Positions 1-8,968 of a stretch of DNA of 64,000 nucleotides are shown in pieces. Numbering within the stretch: position 1 is the stretch's first letter; every line of letters starts with the position of its first letter. A program made the position numbers and the translations under genes. The stretch comes from Streptomyces dengpaensis (GTDB taxonomy: Bacteria > Actinomycetota > Actinomycetes > Streptomycetales > Streptomycetaceae): NCBI RefSeq assembly GCF_002946835.1, contig NZ_CP026652.1, forward strand, positions 930,001-994,000, written 5' to 3'. Under the pieces are notes generated by a model that saw only the letters and a list, made by a program, of their open reading frames with translations, was not told where the DNA came from and did not search any database.

Positions 1-345
1 CGGGTGCTGCACCACGAGCGGGTCCGCGACGCCCTCCTGCGCCACCTGGAGAAGGACCTCGGTCCGGTGGCACTGCCCCGGGTGCCGGCCTCCCTGCAGC
101 CCTTCACCGTCGCCGAGTACTTCCCGACACTGGGGATCACGCCCTTCCACGACCCCCGCCAGCACGCCGTGTCCCTCGCCTACATCGTCCCGGTGACCGG
201 CGACTGCCGCCCCCGGCAGGACGCCCTCGACCTGGTCTGGTTCAGCCCGGAAGAGGCATCGTCCCCGGTGGTCCTCGACGAGATGCCGGGCGGGCATGGA
301 GTCCTGCTCAAGCAGGCCCTGGCGTATGTCGGCCGCCTGTCCTGA
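1..345 (+). CDS. NUDIX hydrolase-family protein, C-terminal part (5' end outside window)
   Basis: The frame is open from base 1 and ends at TGA 343-345; the start lies upstream of the window. The visible 114 residues look like the C-terminal part of the actinobacterial NUDIX-fold family (DUF4916-like): a FTVAEYFPT stretch, a [13 protein letters not shown] stretch and a terminal [11 protein letters not shown] segment. The Nudix box is not expected in this part and is not seen, so catalytic ability cannot be judged. A GTG at base 4 is in frame but has no upstream context, so I do not propose it as a start. Confidence 0.75.
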   Translation, partial: RVLHHERVRDALLRHLEKDLGPVALPRVPASLQPFTVAEYFPTLGITPFHDPRQHAVSLAYIVPVTGDCRPRQDALDLVWFSPEEASSPVVLDEMPGGHGVLLKQALAYVGRLS

Positions 346-400
346 ACGCGGGCACGGGCCGCCTGAGCGCGCGTACGAGCCGTCCTGAACGGAGACACAC

Positions 401-437
401 GGAAGGCCGTCTTCCCATTGCTGAGAAAACGGCCTCC
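401..437 (-). terminator. Stem-loop downstream of tRNA-Pro
   Basis: Arms 401-414 (GGAAGGCCGTCTTC) and 425-437 (GAAAACGGCCTCC) pair with one bulge around a short loop. It lies just 3' of the tRNA-Pro gene on the minus strand and could also end the NUDIX transcript arriving from the other side. Confidence 0.5.
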
Positions 438-452
438 GACCTGCTCAAAAGC

Positions 453-529
<77 letters not shown>

Positions 530-630
530 ATGCGTTCACCCGCGGTGACCCGCGTGATCGTGCGCAACAGAACTTTACCCCACGTCGGGGGCTGCTCCGA
601 AAAGGGCGTCCGGCGCGCGACAATCGGCGT

Positions 631-1155
631 ATGAGCGGGACATCTGGTGCTCGGCGGGTCGGCGGGCGCGATCGGGACACGCAGGGACGGGCGCGGAACG
701 CCCGGCCGCGCGACGGGCTGGGGCGCCCCCTGCCGTACGACGCGGACGGGGTGGAACGGCAGCCGGAGGGCGTCGTACGCAGCCCCGAGGAGACGGTCGC
801 CGAGGCGCAGGCGCTGCTGGACGCGGGGAAACCGTTCCACGCGCACGAGGTCTTCGAGGACGCCTGGAAGTCGGGGCCCGAGGACGAGCGCGCGCTCTGG
901 CGGGGTCTGGCCCAGCTCGCGGTGGGGCTCACGCACGCGGCCCGGGGGAACACGACGGGTGGCGCGCGACTGCTGCGGCGCGGCGCCGGCGCGGCCGAGG
1001 AGTGGGCGTCGGGGACCGGTCGGACGCGGCCGTACGGGATCGATCTTCCGGAACTGAGCGCCTGGGCGCGGGAATTGGCGGGGGTTGCGGAGCGGGAGGG
1101 CACGGCGATCAGCGCGGCGGCGTGGGCGCCCCGGCTGCGCGGGCGGGACGTCTGA
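631..1155 (+). CDS. DUF309-family protein
   Basis: A 174-residue protein. The C-terminal two thirds carry the DUF309 signature HAHEVFEDAW followed by LWRGLAQLAVGLTHAARG, a helical domain that typically binds or sits near metal; biochemical function is unknown. The ATG at 631 (MSGTSGARR) is preferred over an in-frame start at 487, because the longer version would begin inside tRNA-Pro. The N-terminal ~45 residues are basic and low complexity. The stop codon lies inside the first unit of the downstream 35-bp repeat array, so the C-terminal residues are repeat-encoded. Confidence 0.8.
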   Translation: MSGTSGARRVGGRDRDTQGRARNARPRDGLGRPLPYDADGVERQPEGVVRSPEETVAEAQALLDAGKPFHAHEVFEDAWKSGPEDERALWRGLAQLAVGLTHAARGNTTGGARLLRRGAGAAEEWASGTGRTRPYGIDLPELSAWARELAGVAEREGTAISAAAWAPRLRGRDV

Positions 1156-1320
1156 CGCGTCCCCGCCAGCGGGTCGGGCGGCACGTCTGACGCGTCGCAC
1201 CGCACGAGACGGGCGGACGTCCGACGCGTCCTCCCCAGCGGGGCGGGCGGGACGTCTGACGCGTCCCCGCCAGCGGGTCGGGCGGCACGTCTGACGCGTC
1301 GTTTCCCACGAGACGGGCGG
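1141..1320. repeat. 35-bp tandem repeat, five units
   Basis: The core ACGTCTGACGCGTC (one copy has ACGTCCGACGCGTC) starts at 1148, 1183, 1217, 1252 and 1287, so spacings are 35, 34, 35 and 35 bp. Units alternate between two linker types (CCCGCCAGCGGGTCGGGCGGC and a CACGAGACGGGCGG form), suggesting that a two-unit block was duplicated. It fills most of the 253-bp gap between the DUF309 gene and cobF; no gene is seen there. Confidence 0.85.
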
Positions 1321-1408
1321 CCCGGCGCCGCGTCCGCCTGGGTGGGGCCGCCGGCCTGATCACGGGTGCGGTGCGTCCACTGTCAGTGGCGTGCGGCAGA
1401 CTCTGTGT

Positions 1409-2179
1409 GTGCGAAAGATTCAGGTCATCGGGATTGGGGCGGGCGACCCCGATCAGCTCACGCTGCAGGCGGTCAAGGCGCTGAGGAGCACGGACGTGTT
1501 CTTCATCCTGGACAAGGGCGAGGTGAAGTCGGACCTCGTCCAGCTGCGCCGTGACATCCTCGACGCGCACAGACCGGAGGGGGCGTATCGCCTGGTCGAG
1601 GCCCGCGACCCGGACCGCGACCGGTCCGCGGGGGGTGCGGCGTACTCGCCGGCCGTCGGGGACTGGCGCAGTGCCCGCGCGGATATCTACGAGCGGCTGA
1701 TCGCCGAGGAGCTGGGCGAGGACGAGACAGGCGCGTTCTTGGTGTGGGGCGATCCCGCACTGTACGACAGCACGCTCGGCATCCTGGAGGAAATCCTGGA
1801 CCGGGGCGCGGTGACGTTCGCCTACGACGTCGTGCCCGGCATCAGCAGCGTCTCCGCGCTCGTCGCCCGGCATCGTACGGGGCTGAACCGCGTCGCGCGG
1901 CCCGTCCAGATCACCACGGGCCGCCGCCTGGCGGAGGGCTTCCCCGACGGGGTCGACGACGTGGTGGTCATGCTCGACGCCCACCAGACCTTCCGGCAGT
2001 ACGCCGAGGAGGACATCGACATCTACTGGGGCGCCTACATAGGCACGCCCGACGAGATCCTCGCCTCCGGTCCCCTGGCCGAGGCGGCTCCCCGTATCGA
2101 GCGGCTGCGGGCCGAGGCCCGGGAGCGCAAGGGATGGATCATGGACACGTATCTGCTGCGCAGGCATCCGCGGAGCTAA
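1409..2179 (+). CDS. cobF: Precorrin-6A synthase (deacetylating)
   Basis: A 256-residue SAM-dependent tetrapyrrole methylase. CobF methylates C-1 of precorrin-5 with loss of the acetyl group to give precorrin-6A in the aerobic cobalamin route. Visible features: N-terminal KIQVIGIGAGDPDQLT, the GDPALYDST loop, and the FAYDVVPGISSVSAL segment of the methylase fold. The GTG at 1409 (VRKIQVIG) matches how family members begin; an in-frame GTG at 1391 would add six residues. It converges with cobK, the next corrin-ring enzyme, 20 bp away. Confidence 0.88.
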   Translation: MRKIQVIGIGAGDPDQLTLQAVKALRSTDVFFILDKGEVKSDLVQLRRDILDAHRPEGAYRLVEARDPDRDRSAGGAAYSPAVGDWRSARADIYERLIAEELGEDETGAFLVWGDPALYDSTLGILEEILDRGAVTFAYDVVPGISSVSALVARHRTGLNRVARPVQITTGRRLAEGFPDGVDDVVVMLDAHQTFRQYAEEDIDIYWGAYIGTPDEILASGPLAEAAPRIERLRAEARERKGWIMDTYLLRRHPRS

Positions 2180-2199
2180 GGCCACCAACGGGGGATCCG

Positions 2200-2946
2200 T
2201 CAGCGCGGGCTGAAGGCCAGCCGGGTCAGGGCCGCCGCGACGTCGGGTACGGCGGTCACGCCGTCCGGGAGTACGGGGCGGCGGACGACGACCACGGGGA
2301 GGCCGAGGTCACGGGCGGCGACGAGTTTGGCCGCCGTGGCGTCTCCCCCACTGTCCTTGGTCACCAGGACGTCGATGCGGTGCTCCCGCAGCAGGGTCCT
2401 CTCACCGTCCAGCGTGAACGGACCGCGCGCCAGCAGCACTTCGGCGTCGGCGGGCAGGGGCGGCTCGGGCGCCTCCACCGACCGTACGAGAAAGTGTAGT
2501 TCGGGCAGGTCGGTGAAGGCCGCAAGGCTCAGGCGGCCCGTGGTGAGGAAGACCCGGCGGCCCAACTCCGGGAGCAGCGCGGCGGCTTCGGCGAGGGAGG
2601 CCACCCAGTGCCACCCGTCGCCGTCGCCGGCGCGCCAGCCCGGGCGACGCAGCACCACAGCCGGGACTCCGGTCGCCGCCGCGGCCCGTGCGGCGTTGGC
2701 CGTGATGCCGGAGGCGAACGGATGCGTCGCGTCGACCACCGCATCCACGCCGTGCTCCCGCAGCCACGCGGCCAGACCTTCCGCCCCGCCGAACCCACCG
2801 ATCCGTACGTCCCCTTCGAGCGCCCCCGGCCGGGACACACGCCCCGCGAGCGACGTCGTCACCCGCACACCGGGCCGCGCCGCCAGCTCGGCGGCGAGCT
2901 CGCGCGCCTCGGTGGTGCCGCCGAGGACCAGGACGTGGGGGGACAT
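2200..2946 (-). CDS. cobK: Precorrin-6A reductase
   Basis: A 248-residue CobK/CbiJ-type NADPH-dependent reductase converting precorrin-6A to precorrin-6B, the step after CobF. Evidence: nucleotide-binding N-terminus VLVLGGTTEARELA, DATHPFASGITANA in the middle, and VTKDSGG near the C-terminus, all typical of the family. The ATG at 2946 (MSPHVLVLGG) gives the usual family length. The frame stays open for another ~1.1 kb upstream, but only through the tandem repeat, so longer versions are rejected. Confidence 0.88.
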   Translation of the reverse strand: MSPHVLVLGGTTEARELAAELAARPGVRVTTSLAGRVSRPGALEGDVRIGGFGGAEGLAAWLREHGVDAVVDATHPFASGITANAARAAAATGVPAVVLRRPGWRAGDGDGWHWVASLAEAAALLPELGRRVFLTTGRLSLAAFTDLPELHFLVRSVEAPEPPLPADAEVLLARGPFTLDGERTLLREHRIDVLVTKDSGGDATAAKLVAARDLGLPVVVVRRPVLPDGVTAVPDVAAALTRLAFSPR

Positions 2947-3089
2947 GGGGTCGAGCGTACGGGGCGGGACGGGCGAGCAGCTTCGGGGCCCCGGCCGGGG
3001 GGGGGCGTCGGGCCGCCAGCTCGCTTCCCGCCCAGGGGCACCCGCACCCGCCGGGTCGGGTCCTCGCCCGGGGCAGCCAACCCGCGCGA

Positions 3090-3745
3090 CGGGTGCTCGC
3101 CCGCGTGCAGCGGGACCCTCCGGGGGCGTCCCGCCCGGATGCGGCCAGGACGGCAGATCGCATCCCCACCCAGATACAGCCGCACCCACAGACCGGGCCT
3201 CGCCCGGGGCAGCACGACCCGCAGGTCGGCCCCGCCCGGGTGCAGCCGGACCGGCACTCCGCCGCCCCTCCCGGGGCAGCCCCGCATCCTGCGGACGCGT
3301 CCCGCCCAGGTACGGCCCGGACGGCAAGTCGCATCCCCAACCAAATACGTCCGCACCCACAGGCCGGGCCCCGCCCGGGGCAGCACGACCCGCAGATCGG
3401 GTCCCCGCCCGGGTGCAGCCGGACCGGCACTCCGCCGCCCCTCCCGGGGCAGCCCCGCATCCTGCGGACGCGTCCCGCCCAGGTACGGCCCGGACGGCAA
3501 GTCGCATCCCCAACCAAATACGTCCGCACCCACAGGCCGGGCCCCGCCCGGGGCAGCACGACCCGCAGGTCGGGGCCCCGCCCGGGTGCAGCCGGACCGG
3601 CACTCCGCCGCCCCTCCCGGGGCAGCCCCGCATCCTGCGGACGCGTCCCGCCCAGGTACGGCCCGAACGGCAAGTCGCATCCCCAACCAAATACAGCCGC
3701 ACCGCAGGTCGGACCCCCGCCCGCGTGCAGCGGGACCCGCCGGTT
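3090..3745. repeat. 173-bp tandem repeat array
   Basis: The anchor CACTCCGCCGCCCCTCCCGG occurs at 3255, 3428 and 3601, exactly 173 bp apart. Each unit also holds GCATCCCCAACCAAATAC and a GGGGCAGCACGACCCGCAG block. Degenerate partial units flank the array on both sides (for example the GTGCAGCGGGACC forms near 3105 and 3725). 173 is not a multiple of three, so all long ORFs through here are artefacts. The 886-bp gap between cobK and the HAD gene holds nothing else that I recognise. Confidence 0.9.
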
Positions 3746-3832
3746 GCGTCCCGCCCGGGACCCGCCGGGTGGCGGCCCGGTGCGTTCGTGGCGGGCGTGC
3801 GTGGCGTGGGTGATGGTCGGTATCGTCCGGGC

Positions 3833-4639
3833 ATGGAGTCGGTGCGTGCGGTTCTGATCGATATCGACGGTGTGCTCACGGTCTCGTGGAAGCCGTTGCC
3901 CGGCGCGGTCGAGGCACTGCGGCGGATCCGTGACTTGGGGCTGGGTGTCGCTCTGCTCACCAACACGACGTCCCGTACGCGGGCGTCGATCGCCGCGGCC
4001 CTGGCCGGAGCCGGTTTCCCCGTGGACGCCGGGGACATCCTCACCGCACCCGCCGCGACCGCCGCGTATCTCGCCGACCGTTATCCCGGCGCCCGGTGCT
4101 TCCTGGTGAACAGCGGTGACATCGCGGAGGACCTCGTGGGCGTCACGCTGCTCGACGATGACGCCGCCGACACCGACGCCGTGCCGGATGTCGTCGTCGT
4201 GGGCGGCGCCGGTCCCGAGTTCGGGTACGCGGCACTCAACCTGGCCTTCGGTCACCTCCAGCAGGGCGCCCGGCTGATCGCCATGCACCGCAACCTGTAC
4301 TGGCGGACCGACCGGGGGCTGCAACTCGACACCGGCGCGTTCCTGGTCGGTCTGGAGCGGGCGGCCCGTATGGAGGCGGAGATCACCGGCAAGCCGGCGC
4401 CCGCGTTCTTCGAGACGGCGCTGGCGCGTCTCGGGGTCGGTCCCGGCGAGGCACTGATGGTCGGTGACGACATCGAGTCGGACGTGCTCGCGGCGCAGCG
4501 TGCGGGAATCACCGGTGTCCTCGTCAGGACCGGCAAATACCTGCCGGAGACGCATCGGGCGGCGAGCGGCGAGCCCGATCACGTCCTGGACTCCTTCGCG
4601 GATCTCCCCGCCCTGCTGGACGCCTCGGCTCCCCGGTAG
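3833..4639 (+). CDS. HAD-superfamily hydrolase, subfamily IIA (NagD-like)
   Basis: A 268-residue phosphatase-type HAD protein. Motif I is VLIDIDGVLT near residue 8, motif II is LLTNTTSRTR, the lysine motif is ITGKPAPAFF, and motif III is MVGDDIESDV with a following C-terminal GVLVRTGKY. This order with a large C2-type cap between motifs II and III fits subfamily IIA (NagD and related nucleotide or sugar-phosphate phosphatases). The first catalytic Asp is followed by IDG rather than MDG. Substrate cannot be told. Start ATG at 3833 immediately precedes motif I. Confidence 0.85.
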   Translation: MESVRAVLIDIDGVLTVSWKPLPGAVEALRRIRDLGLGVALLTNTTSRTRASIAAALAGAGFPVDAGDILTAPAATAAYLADRYPGARCFLVNSGDIAEDLVGVTLLDDDAADTDAVPDVVVVGGAGPEFGYAALNLAFGHLQQGARLIAMHRNLYWRTDRGLQLDTGAFLVGLERAARMEAEITGKPAPAFFETALARLGVGPGEALMVGDDIESDVLAAQRAGITGVLVRTGKYLPETHRAASGEPDHVLDSFADLPALLDASAPR

Positions 4640-4651
4640 CCGCCCCAGCGG

Positions 4652-5428
4652 TCAGCGCAGCAGGAGCTGGGCTCCGCCCACCACCGTCGCCGCGATCACC
4701 AGCCGCTCGAAGAACACTTGGTTGATTCGGTTCGCAGCCCATTTGCCGATGAACGCCCCGGGCACGACGAAGGCCACCAACGCCGCGTCCAGCAGCAGCG
4801 AGTTGCCGTCGATCAGACCGAGGCCCACGCTGAAGGGCACCTTGGCGACATTGACGATCAGGAAGAAGAAGGCGGAGGTGCCCAGGAAGCCCAGCTTCCG
4901 GAAGCCTGCCGACAGGAGATACATCGACATCACCGGGCCGCCCGCGTTGGCGACCATCGTCGTGAAGCCGCCGAGCGCCCCGTACGAACGGGCCTTGATC
5001 CGGCCCGTGCGCGTCAGCACCGAGTCGGGTTCCTCCTCCTGGGCGGCCACCACGCGACGGCGCCACAAGGTGACCGCCGCCATGAGCAGCAGGATCGCGC
5101 CGATCGAGGTCCGTACGATCCCGTCGTCGGCCCACGTCAGGAACAGTGTGCCGCCCACGACGCCCACGGCGACCGCCGGGAACAGCCGCCACAGCGTGGG
5201 CCAGTGGGCATGGCGCCGGTAGGTGAGGACGGCGAGCACATCCCCGGCGATCAGGACGGGCAGGAGCACACCGGTCGAGGCGCGGGCGGGCAGCACGGCG
5301 GCGAAGATCGCCAGGCTGACCGTGTTGGCCCCGCTCACGGCGGTCTTCGAGAAGCCGACGAGCAGGGCCGCGGCGGCGAGAGCGGCGAACTCCCAGATGG
5401 ATATGTGCCAGAGCGTCATCGTGTTCAT
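4652..5428 (-). CDS. TauE/SafE (DUF81) family membrane permease
   Basis: A 258-residue integral membrane protein with about eight hydrophobic segments. The N-terminal AALLVGFSKTAVSGANTVSL and the middle YGALGGFTTMVANAGGPVMS are the two repeated half-motifs of the TauE/SafE family, which moves sulfite, sulfoacetate or other small anions. The ATG at 5428 is chosen over a start at 5494, because it begins directly before the first transmembrane helix. It converges on the HAD gene with a 12-bp gap. The substrate is not evident from neighbours. Confidence 0.85.
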   Translation of the reverse strand: MNTMTLWHISIWEFAALAAAALLVGFSKTAVSGANTVSLAIFAAVLPARASTGVLLPVLIAGDVLAVLTYRRHAHWPTLWRLFPAVAVGVVGGTLFLTWADDGIVRTSIGAILLLMAAVTLWRRRVVAAQEEEPDSVLTRTGRIKARSYGALGGFTTMVANAGGPVMSMYLLSAGFRKLGFLGTSAFFFLIVNVAKVPFSVGLGLIDGNSLLLDAALVAFVVPGAFIGKWAANRINQVFFERLVIAATVVGGAQLLLR

Positions 5429-5572
5429 GCGGGAACCGATGCTATGCCCACGTATCTGGTCGGCGTGAGGAGGGTCTCGCCTGGTGGCTCCCACGTCGGC
5501 TCGTGCGGCACGTCCTCGGCTCCCGCTTGCGCCCGCGTGCGCTCAAGACGCCTCAGGACGCCTCAGGACGCC

Positions 5573-6739
5573 TCAGTGGCGTTCGACGAGCACGGCGCTC
5601 CCTTGCCCCACCCCCACGCACATCGTGGCGAGGCCGCGGGTCGCGCCGGTGCGGCGCATGCGGTGCAGCAGGGTGGTGAGGATGCGCGCGCCGGAGCAGC
5701 CGAGCGGGTGGCCCAGCGCGATGGCGCCGCCCGTCGGGTTGACGACGTCGGGGTCGATGCCGAGGCGGTCCACACAGGCGATGGCCTGTGCCGCGAACGC
5801 CTCGTTGAACTCGGCCTCCTCGATGTCGCCGATGCTCCAGCCGACGCGTCCGAGCGCCTTCTGCGTGGCGGGTACGGGGCCGATGCCCATGACGTCCGGG
5901 TGGACGCCGGCCGAGGCGCCCGCGGCATACCGCCCGAGGGACTCAAGATCCAGCTCGTTCAGGACCTCCTCGCTGACCAGCAGGACCCCGGCCGCGCCGT
6001 CGTTCATCGGCGAGGCATTGCCCGCGGTGACCGTGCCGCCCTCGCGGAACACCGGCCTGAGACGGGACAGCTTGTCGAGCGAGGTGTCCTCCCGTACGCA
6101 TTCGTCGCTGTCGACGACGGCGCCGTCGGGGCGCTCCACGGGGAGCAGTTCGGTGTCGAAGCAGCCGTTCTTGCGGGCGTCGGCGGCGCGCTGGTGGCTG
6201 CGCAGCGCGAACGCGTCCTGGCGCTCGCGCGAGACGCCGTACCGCTCGGCGACCTCCTCGGCGGTCTCCCCCATCGACAGGAGCCCGTGCAGCTCCTTCA
6301 TCGCGGGGTTGACCAGGCGCCAGCCGAGGCGGGTGTCGACGGTCTCGATGCGGTGCGGCAGGGCCTCGTCGGGCCGGGGCAGGACGAAGGGGGCGCGGCT
6401 CATGGACTCGGAGCCTCCGGCGAGCACGATGTCGGCCTCGCCGGAGGCGATGGCGCGGGCCGCCGTCGTGACGGCCTCGAGGCCGGAGGCGCACAGCCGG
6501 TTGACCGTGGCGCCGGGCACGGACTCGGGCAGCCCGGCGAGCAGCGCGGCCATGCGGGCGACATTGCGGTTGTCCTCGCCCGCCTGGTTGGCGGCGCCCC
6601 AGTAGACATCGTCGACGCGGGCCGGGTCGAGCGCGGGTACCTCGGCGACCAGGCCGCGGATCACGGTCGCGGCGAGGTCGTCGGGCCGTACGGAGGACAG
6701 GGCTCCGCGCAGCTTGCCGATGGGGGTGCGGCGGGAATC
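5573..6739 (-). pseudogene. Acetyl-CoA C-acyltransferase (thiolase), 5'-truncated
   Basis: Reads as a near-complete thiolase: active-site Cys in VNRLCASGLEAV, GGSESMSRAP, NEAFAAQ, GHPLGCSGAR with the second Cys, and C-terminal CVGVGQGSA. The fold begins abruptly at DSRRTPIGKLRG, lacking the usual start Met and first ~10 residues. Immediately upstream the frame continues antisense into a methyltransferase gene, so the native start has been lost at about 6731-6740. In-frame GTG codons exist in that antisense DNA but none has a convincing ribosome site. A decamer CCTCAGGACG is repeated just beyond the stop (5551-5575). An active protein from a substitute start cannot be excluded. Confidence 0.8.
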
Positions 6740-7333
6740 CGCCAGTTCCTCGACGTCGGCACCGGCATTCCCACCGAGCCGAACCTCCACCAGATCGCGC
6801 AGCTCACCGCTCCGGACGCGCGGGTCGTCTACGTCGACAACGACCCGATCGTTCTCGCGCACGCCGAGGCGCTGTTGCGCGGGACTCCGCAGGGCGTGAC
6901 GGAGTACGTCCAGGCCGACGCGCGCGAGCCGCGGAAGATCCTCGAAGAAGCGGGGCGCGTCCTCGACTTCGACCGGCCCGTAGCCCTGTCGCTCATCGCC
7001 CTGATGCACTTCATCGCCGATGAGAGCGGCGCGTACGAGCTGGTAGACACGATGGTCGACGCGTTGGCGCCGGGCAGTTGTCTGGTCCTGTCGGCGATGA
7101 CCGCCGACTTCGAGCCCGAGAACGTGCGGCGGGGTATCGAGATGTACACGAAGGGCGGCGTCACGCTCGTGGGCCGCTCGCACGCCGAAGTGAGCCGTTT
7201 CTTCAAGGGACTTGACCTGGTCGAGCCGGGGATCGTCTCCGTGAAGGACTGGCATCCGGAACTCGCCGAGGGCGAGACTCCGATCGGGGACGGGCCCATC
7301 TCTCTGTACGGCGGGGTCGGCTTCAAGTCCTGA
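6731..7333 (+). pseudogene. SAM-dependent methyltransferase (Methyltransf_19 type), 5'-truncated
   Basis: About 200 residues of the Streptomyces family of S-adenosylmethionine methyltransferases that normally start with a roughly 65-residue region before the SAM motif. Here homology begins at AGIRQFLDVGTGIPT, with VVYVDNDPIVLAHA and a C-terminal GDGPISLYGGVGFK. No start codon or ribosome site precedes it; the upstream DNA is the 5' end of the oppositely oriented thiolase. It is therefore the head-to-head partner in one junction. Confidence 0.8.
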
Positions 7334-7379
7334 CGTGCGTCGTTGCGGCTGCCGGTCCGCTTTCCGCCGGTGGTGGGTC

Positions 7380-7492
7380 GGGGCCGTGCCGGTACATCCG
7401 CCCGTCGTGGCCGGTGGATCAGACGTTGGAATACAGGAACCGTCTCCAGATCCGAACGGGGCGACGGGCATGTGATGTACCGGCACGGCCCC
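7380..7492. repeat. Inverted-repeat element in intergenic region
   Basis: GGGGCCGTGCCGGTACAT (7380-7397) and its exact reverse complement (7475-7492) flank 77 bp. The sequence around it resembles a dispersed intergenic element that I associate with Streptomyces genomes. With the next entry it accounts for most of the 500-bp gap 7334-7833, which holds no gene that I can support. Confidence 0.7.
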
Positions 7493-7542
7493 TCCCGTGC
7501 GCTGGCGACTGCGGGTGCGTGGGGGCGTGCGTCCAGATCTTT

Positions 7543-7666
7543 CAGCCCGTCCGGCGAAGCCTTTTAGCCCGTCCGGCGTTTGAGGACGAGGCCGATCAGG
7601 CCGATGCGCGGGGCTGGGGGGCGGCAGCCCCCAGGTATGGGATGGGTAGGGGCGGAGGGGCGAAAG
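7543..7666. repeat. Streptomyces-type intergenic repeat (AGCCCGTCCGGCG element)
   Basis: CAGCCCGTCCGGCG near 7543 recurs as TAGCCCGTCCGGCG near 7565, followed by TTTGAGGACGAGGCC, a GGGGCTG...CAGCCCC hairpin around 7610-7632, and GGGATGGGTAGGGGCGG. This consensus is common between Streptomyces genes; the hairpin may act as a bidirectional terminator. Confidence 0.7.
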
Positions 7667-7833
7667 AAGCGCTGGGCTGCACCGCCGCACGTCATCCGCC
7701 CGCCGATCGCGTGTTCGTCCCGTACGGAGTCACGCCACTCCAACCTCACTCGGCCCGAGGGGTCTTGGCGTCTCGCGCGTAAACAGAGACGACGCTGCCG
7801 ACGACACCTGAGGACCAAGGAGCAGGCGACGAC

Positions 7834-8967
7834 ATGAGATTCCTGGAGCGCGAGCGCGCGGCCCTCGGCAAACTGCTGCCCGGCCTGGACGAGAGTCTGC
7901 GGGCCGTCCCGCTGCTGACACTGGAAGGACCGAAGAGCCCGGGAATCCGGCTGTTCCGGGAACACGGAGGTCCCGGGCTGCTGGCTCCGACCGCCTTCCA
8001 TGGCAGGGGTGCCACGGCCCTCGATGCCTTGCGGGTGCAGCGCGCCCTGGGCAGCCGCTCGCCCTCGCTCGCGGTGGCGACGACCATGCACCACTTCTCG
8101 ATGGCCACCCTGGTCGGGCTGAGCGACTCCGGTGAGGGCCTCGAGTGGATGCTCATCGAGGGCGTCGCGTCCGACAACCGGCTCATGGCGTCCGGTTTCG
8201 CCGAGGGACGCAGCGGCACCGGCATCCTGTCGCCGTCGATGGCCGCCACGGTGACGCCCGAGGGGGTGCGGATCACCGGGGTGAAACGGCCGTGCAGCCT
8301 GGCCCGTTCCATGGATCTGCTCACCGCCAGTGTGATGGTGCCGTGCGAGGAAGGCGACGGCCAGGAGCTGGCCGTGGCCCTCGTGCCCGCCGACAGCGAG
8401 GGGCTGAGCGTCAGCGGCTTCTGGTCCAGCAGCTTCCTCGCGGGCGCCGAGAGCGACCAGGTCACCCTGGACAACGTACTGGTGCCGAAGGAACTCCTCG
8501 TGCGGACCGCGTCACCGGTCGGAGCCCGTCTGGACGCGGTGCAGACGGCGGGCCTGGTCTGGTTCGAACTGCTCATGACGGGCAGTTATCTCGGCGCCGC
8601 GAGCGCCCTGGTGGAGCGCGTCCTGCTCAACGACCGGGTGCCCGACGCCGAGCGGGTCCGGCTGCTCGTGGAGATCGAGGGGGCGATGGCCGCCGCGGAG
8701 GGGCTGGCCCGGCGGGTGGACGAGGGCACCCCCGATGAATCCGCACTCGCCGACTCGCTGTACGCCCGGTACACCGTGCAGGACTCCCTCGCCCGGATCG
8801 TCCCTCGGGCGGTCGAACTCCTCGGCGGGCTCAACTTCATGACGTCCGACGAGGTCGGCTACCTCGCCGCCTGCGCCAACGGGCTCGCCCTCCATCCGCC
8901 GTCGCGGTCACGGATGACCGGCCCGCTGTCCGCCTATCTCGCGGACGAGCCGCTGACGGTCGCCTGA
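7834..8967 (+). CDS. Acyl-CoA dehydrogenase-fold flavoprotein, candidate VlmH-like amine N-hydroxylase
   Basis: A 377-residue protein with the acyl-CoA dehydrogenase fold: helical N-terminus, a beta region around 120-215 (LMASGFAEGRSGTG, GVKRPCSLA), and a C-terminal four-helix bundle. Isobutylamine N-hydroxylase VlmH of the valanimycin pathway belongs to this superfamily and works with a separate flavin reductase. The cluster encodes such a reductase (12306-12881) plus VlmA-, VlmO- and VlmB-like proteins, so hydroxylation of an alkylamine is the inferred role. An ordinary acyl-CoA dehydrogenase, for example making an unsaturated acyl chain, is the alternative. AAGGAG lies 11 nt before the ATG. 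First gene of the rightward arm of the cluster. Confidence 0.7.
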   Translation: MRFLERERAALGKLLPGLDESLRAVPLLTLEGPKSPGIRLFREHGGPGLLAPTAFHGRGATALDALRVQRALGSRSPSLAVATTMHHFSMATLVGLSDSGEGLEWMLIEGVASDNRLMASGFAEGRSGTGILSPSMAATVTPEGVRITGVKRPCSLARSMDLLTASVMVPCEEGDGQELAVALVPADSEGLSVSGFWSSSFLAGAESDQVTLDNVLVPKELLVRTASPVGARLDAVQTAGLVWFELLMTGSYLGAASALVERVLLNDRVPDAERVRLLVEIEGAMAAAEGLARRVDEGTPDESALADSLYARYTVQDSLARIVPRAVELLGGLNFMTSDEVGYLAACANGLALHPPSRSRMTGPLSAYLADEPLTVA

Positions 8968-8968
8968 T

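Noticed and set aside
1141-1320. 35-bp repeats as a CRISPR array
   Set aside because: The linkers are themselves repeated, so there are no unique spacers.
3090-3745. 173-bp repeats as a CRISPR array
   Set aside because: Whole units are repeated with no unique spacers.
2180-3832. Cobalamin riboswitch near cobF/cobK
   Set aside because: No B12-box-like sequence was seen upstream of either gene.
2402-4582. Long minus-strand ORF across the 173-bp repeats and the HAD gene
   Set aside because: The repeat period is not a multiple of three and the frame opposes two real genes.
4718-6730. Plus-strand frame leading into the methyltransferase (871 codons in total)
   Set aside because: Only the last ~200 codons resemble a protein; the rest is antisense to the TauE and thiolase genes, so it is not a giant fusion.
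7834-8967. Plain fatty-acid beta-oxidation role for the acyl-CoA dehydrogenase-like gene with the nearby thiolase
   Set aside because: The thiolase is broken and separated by 1 kb of repeats; the flavin reductase and VlmA/VlmB-like genes make the N-hydroxylase reading better, though not proven.
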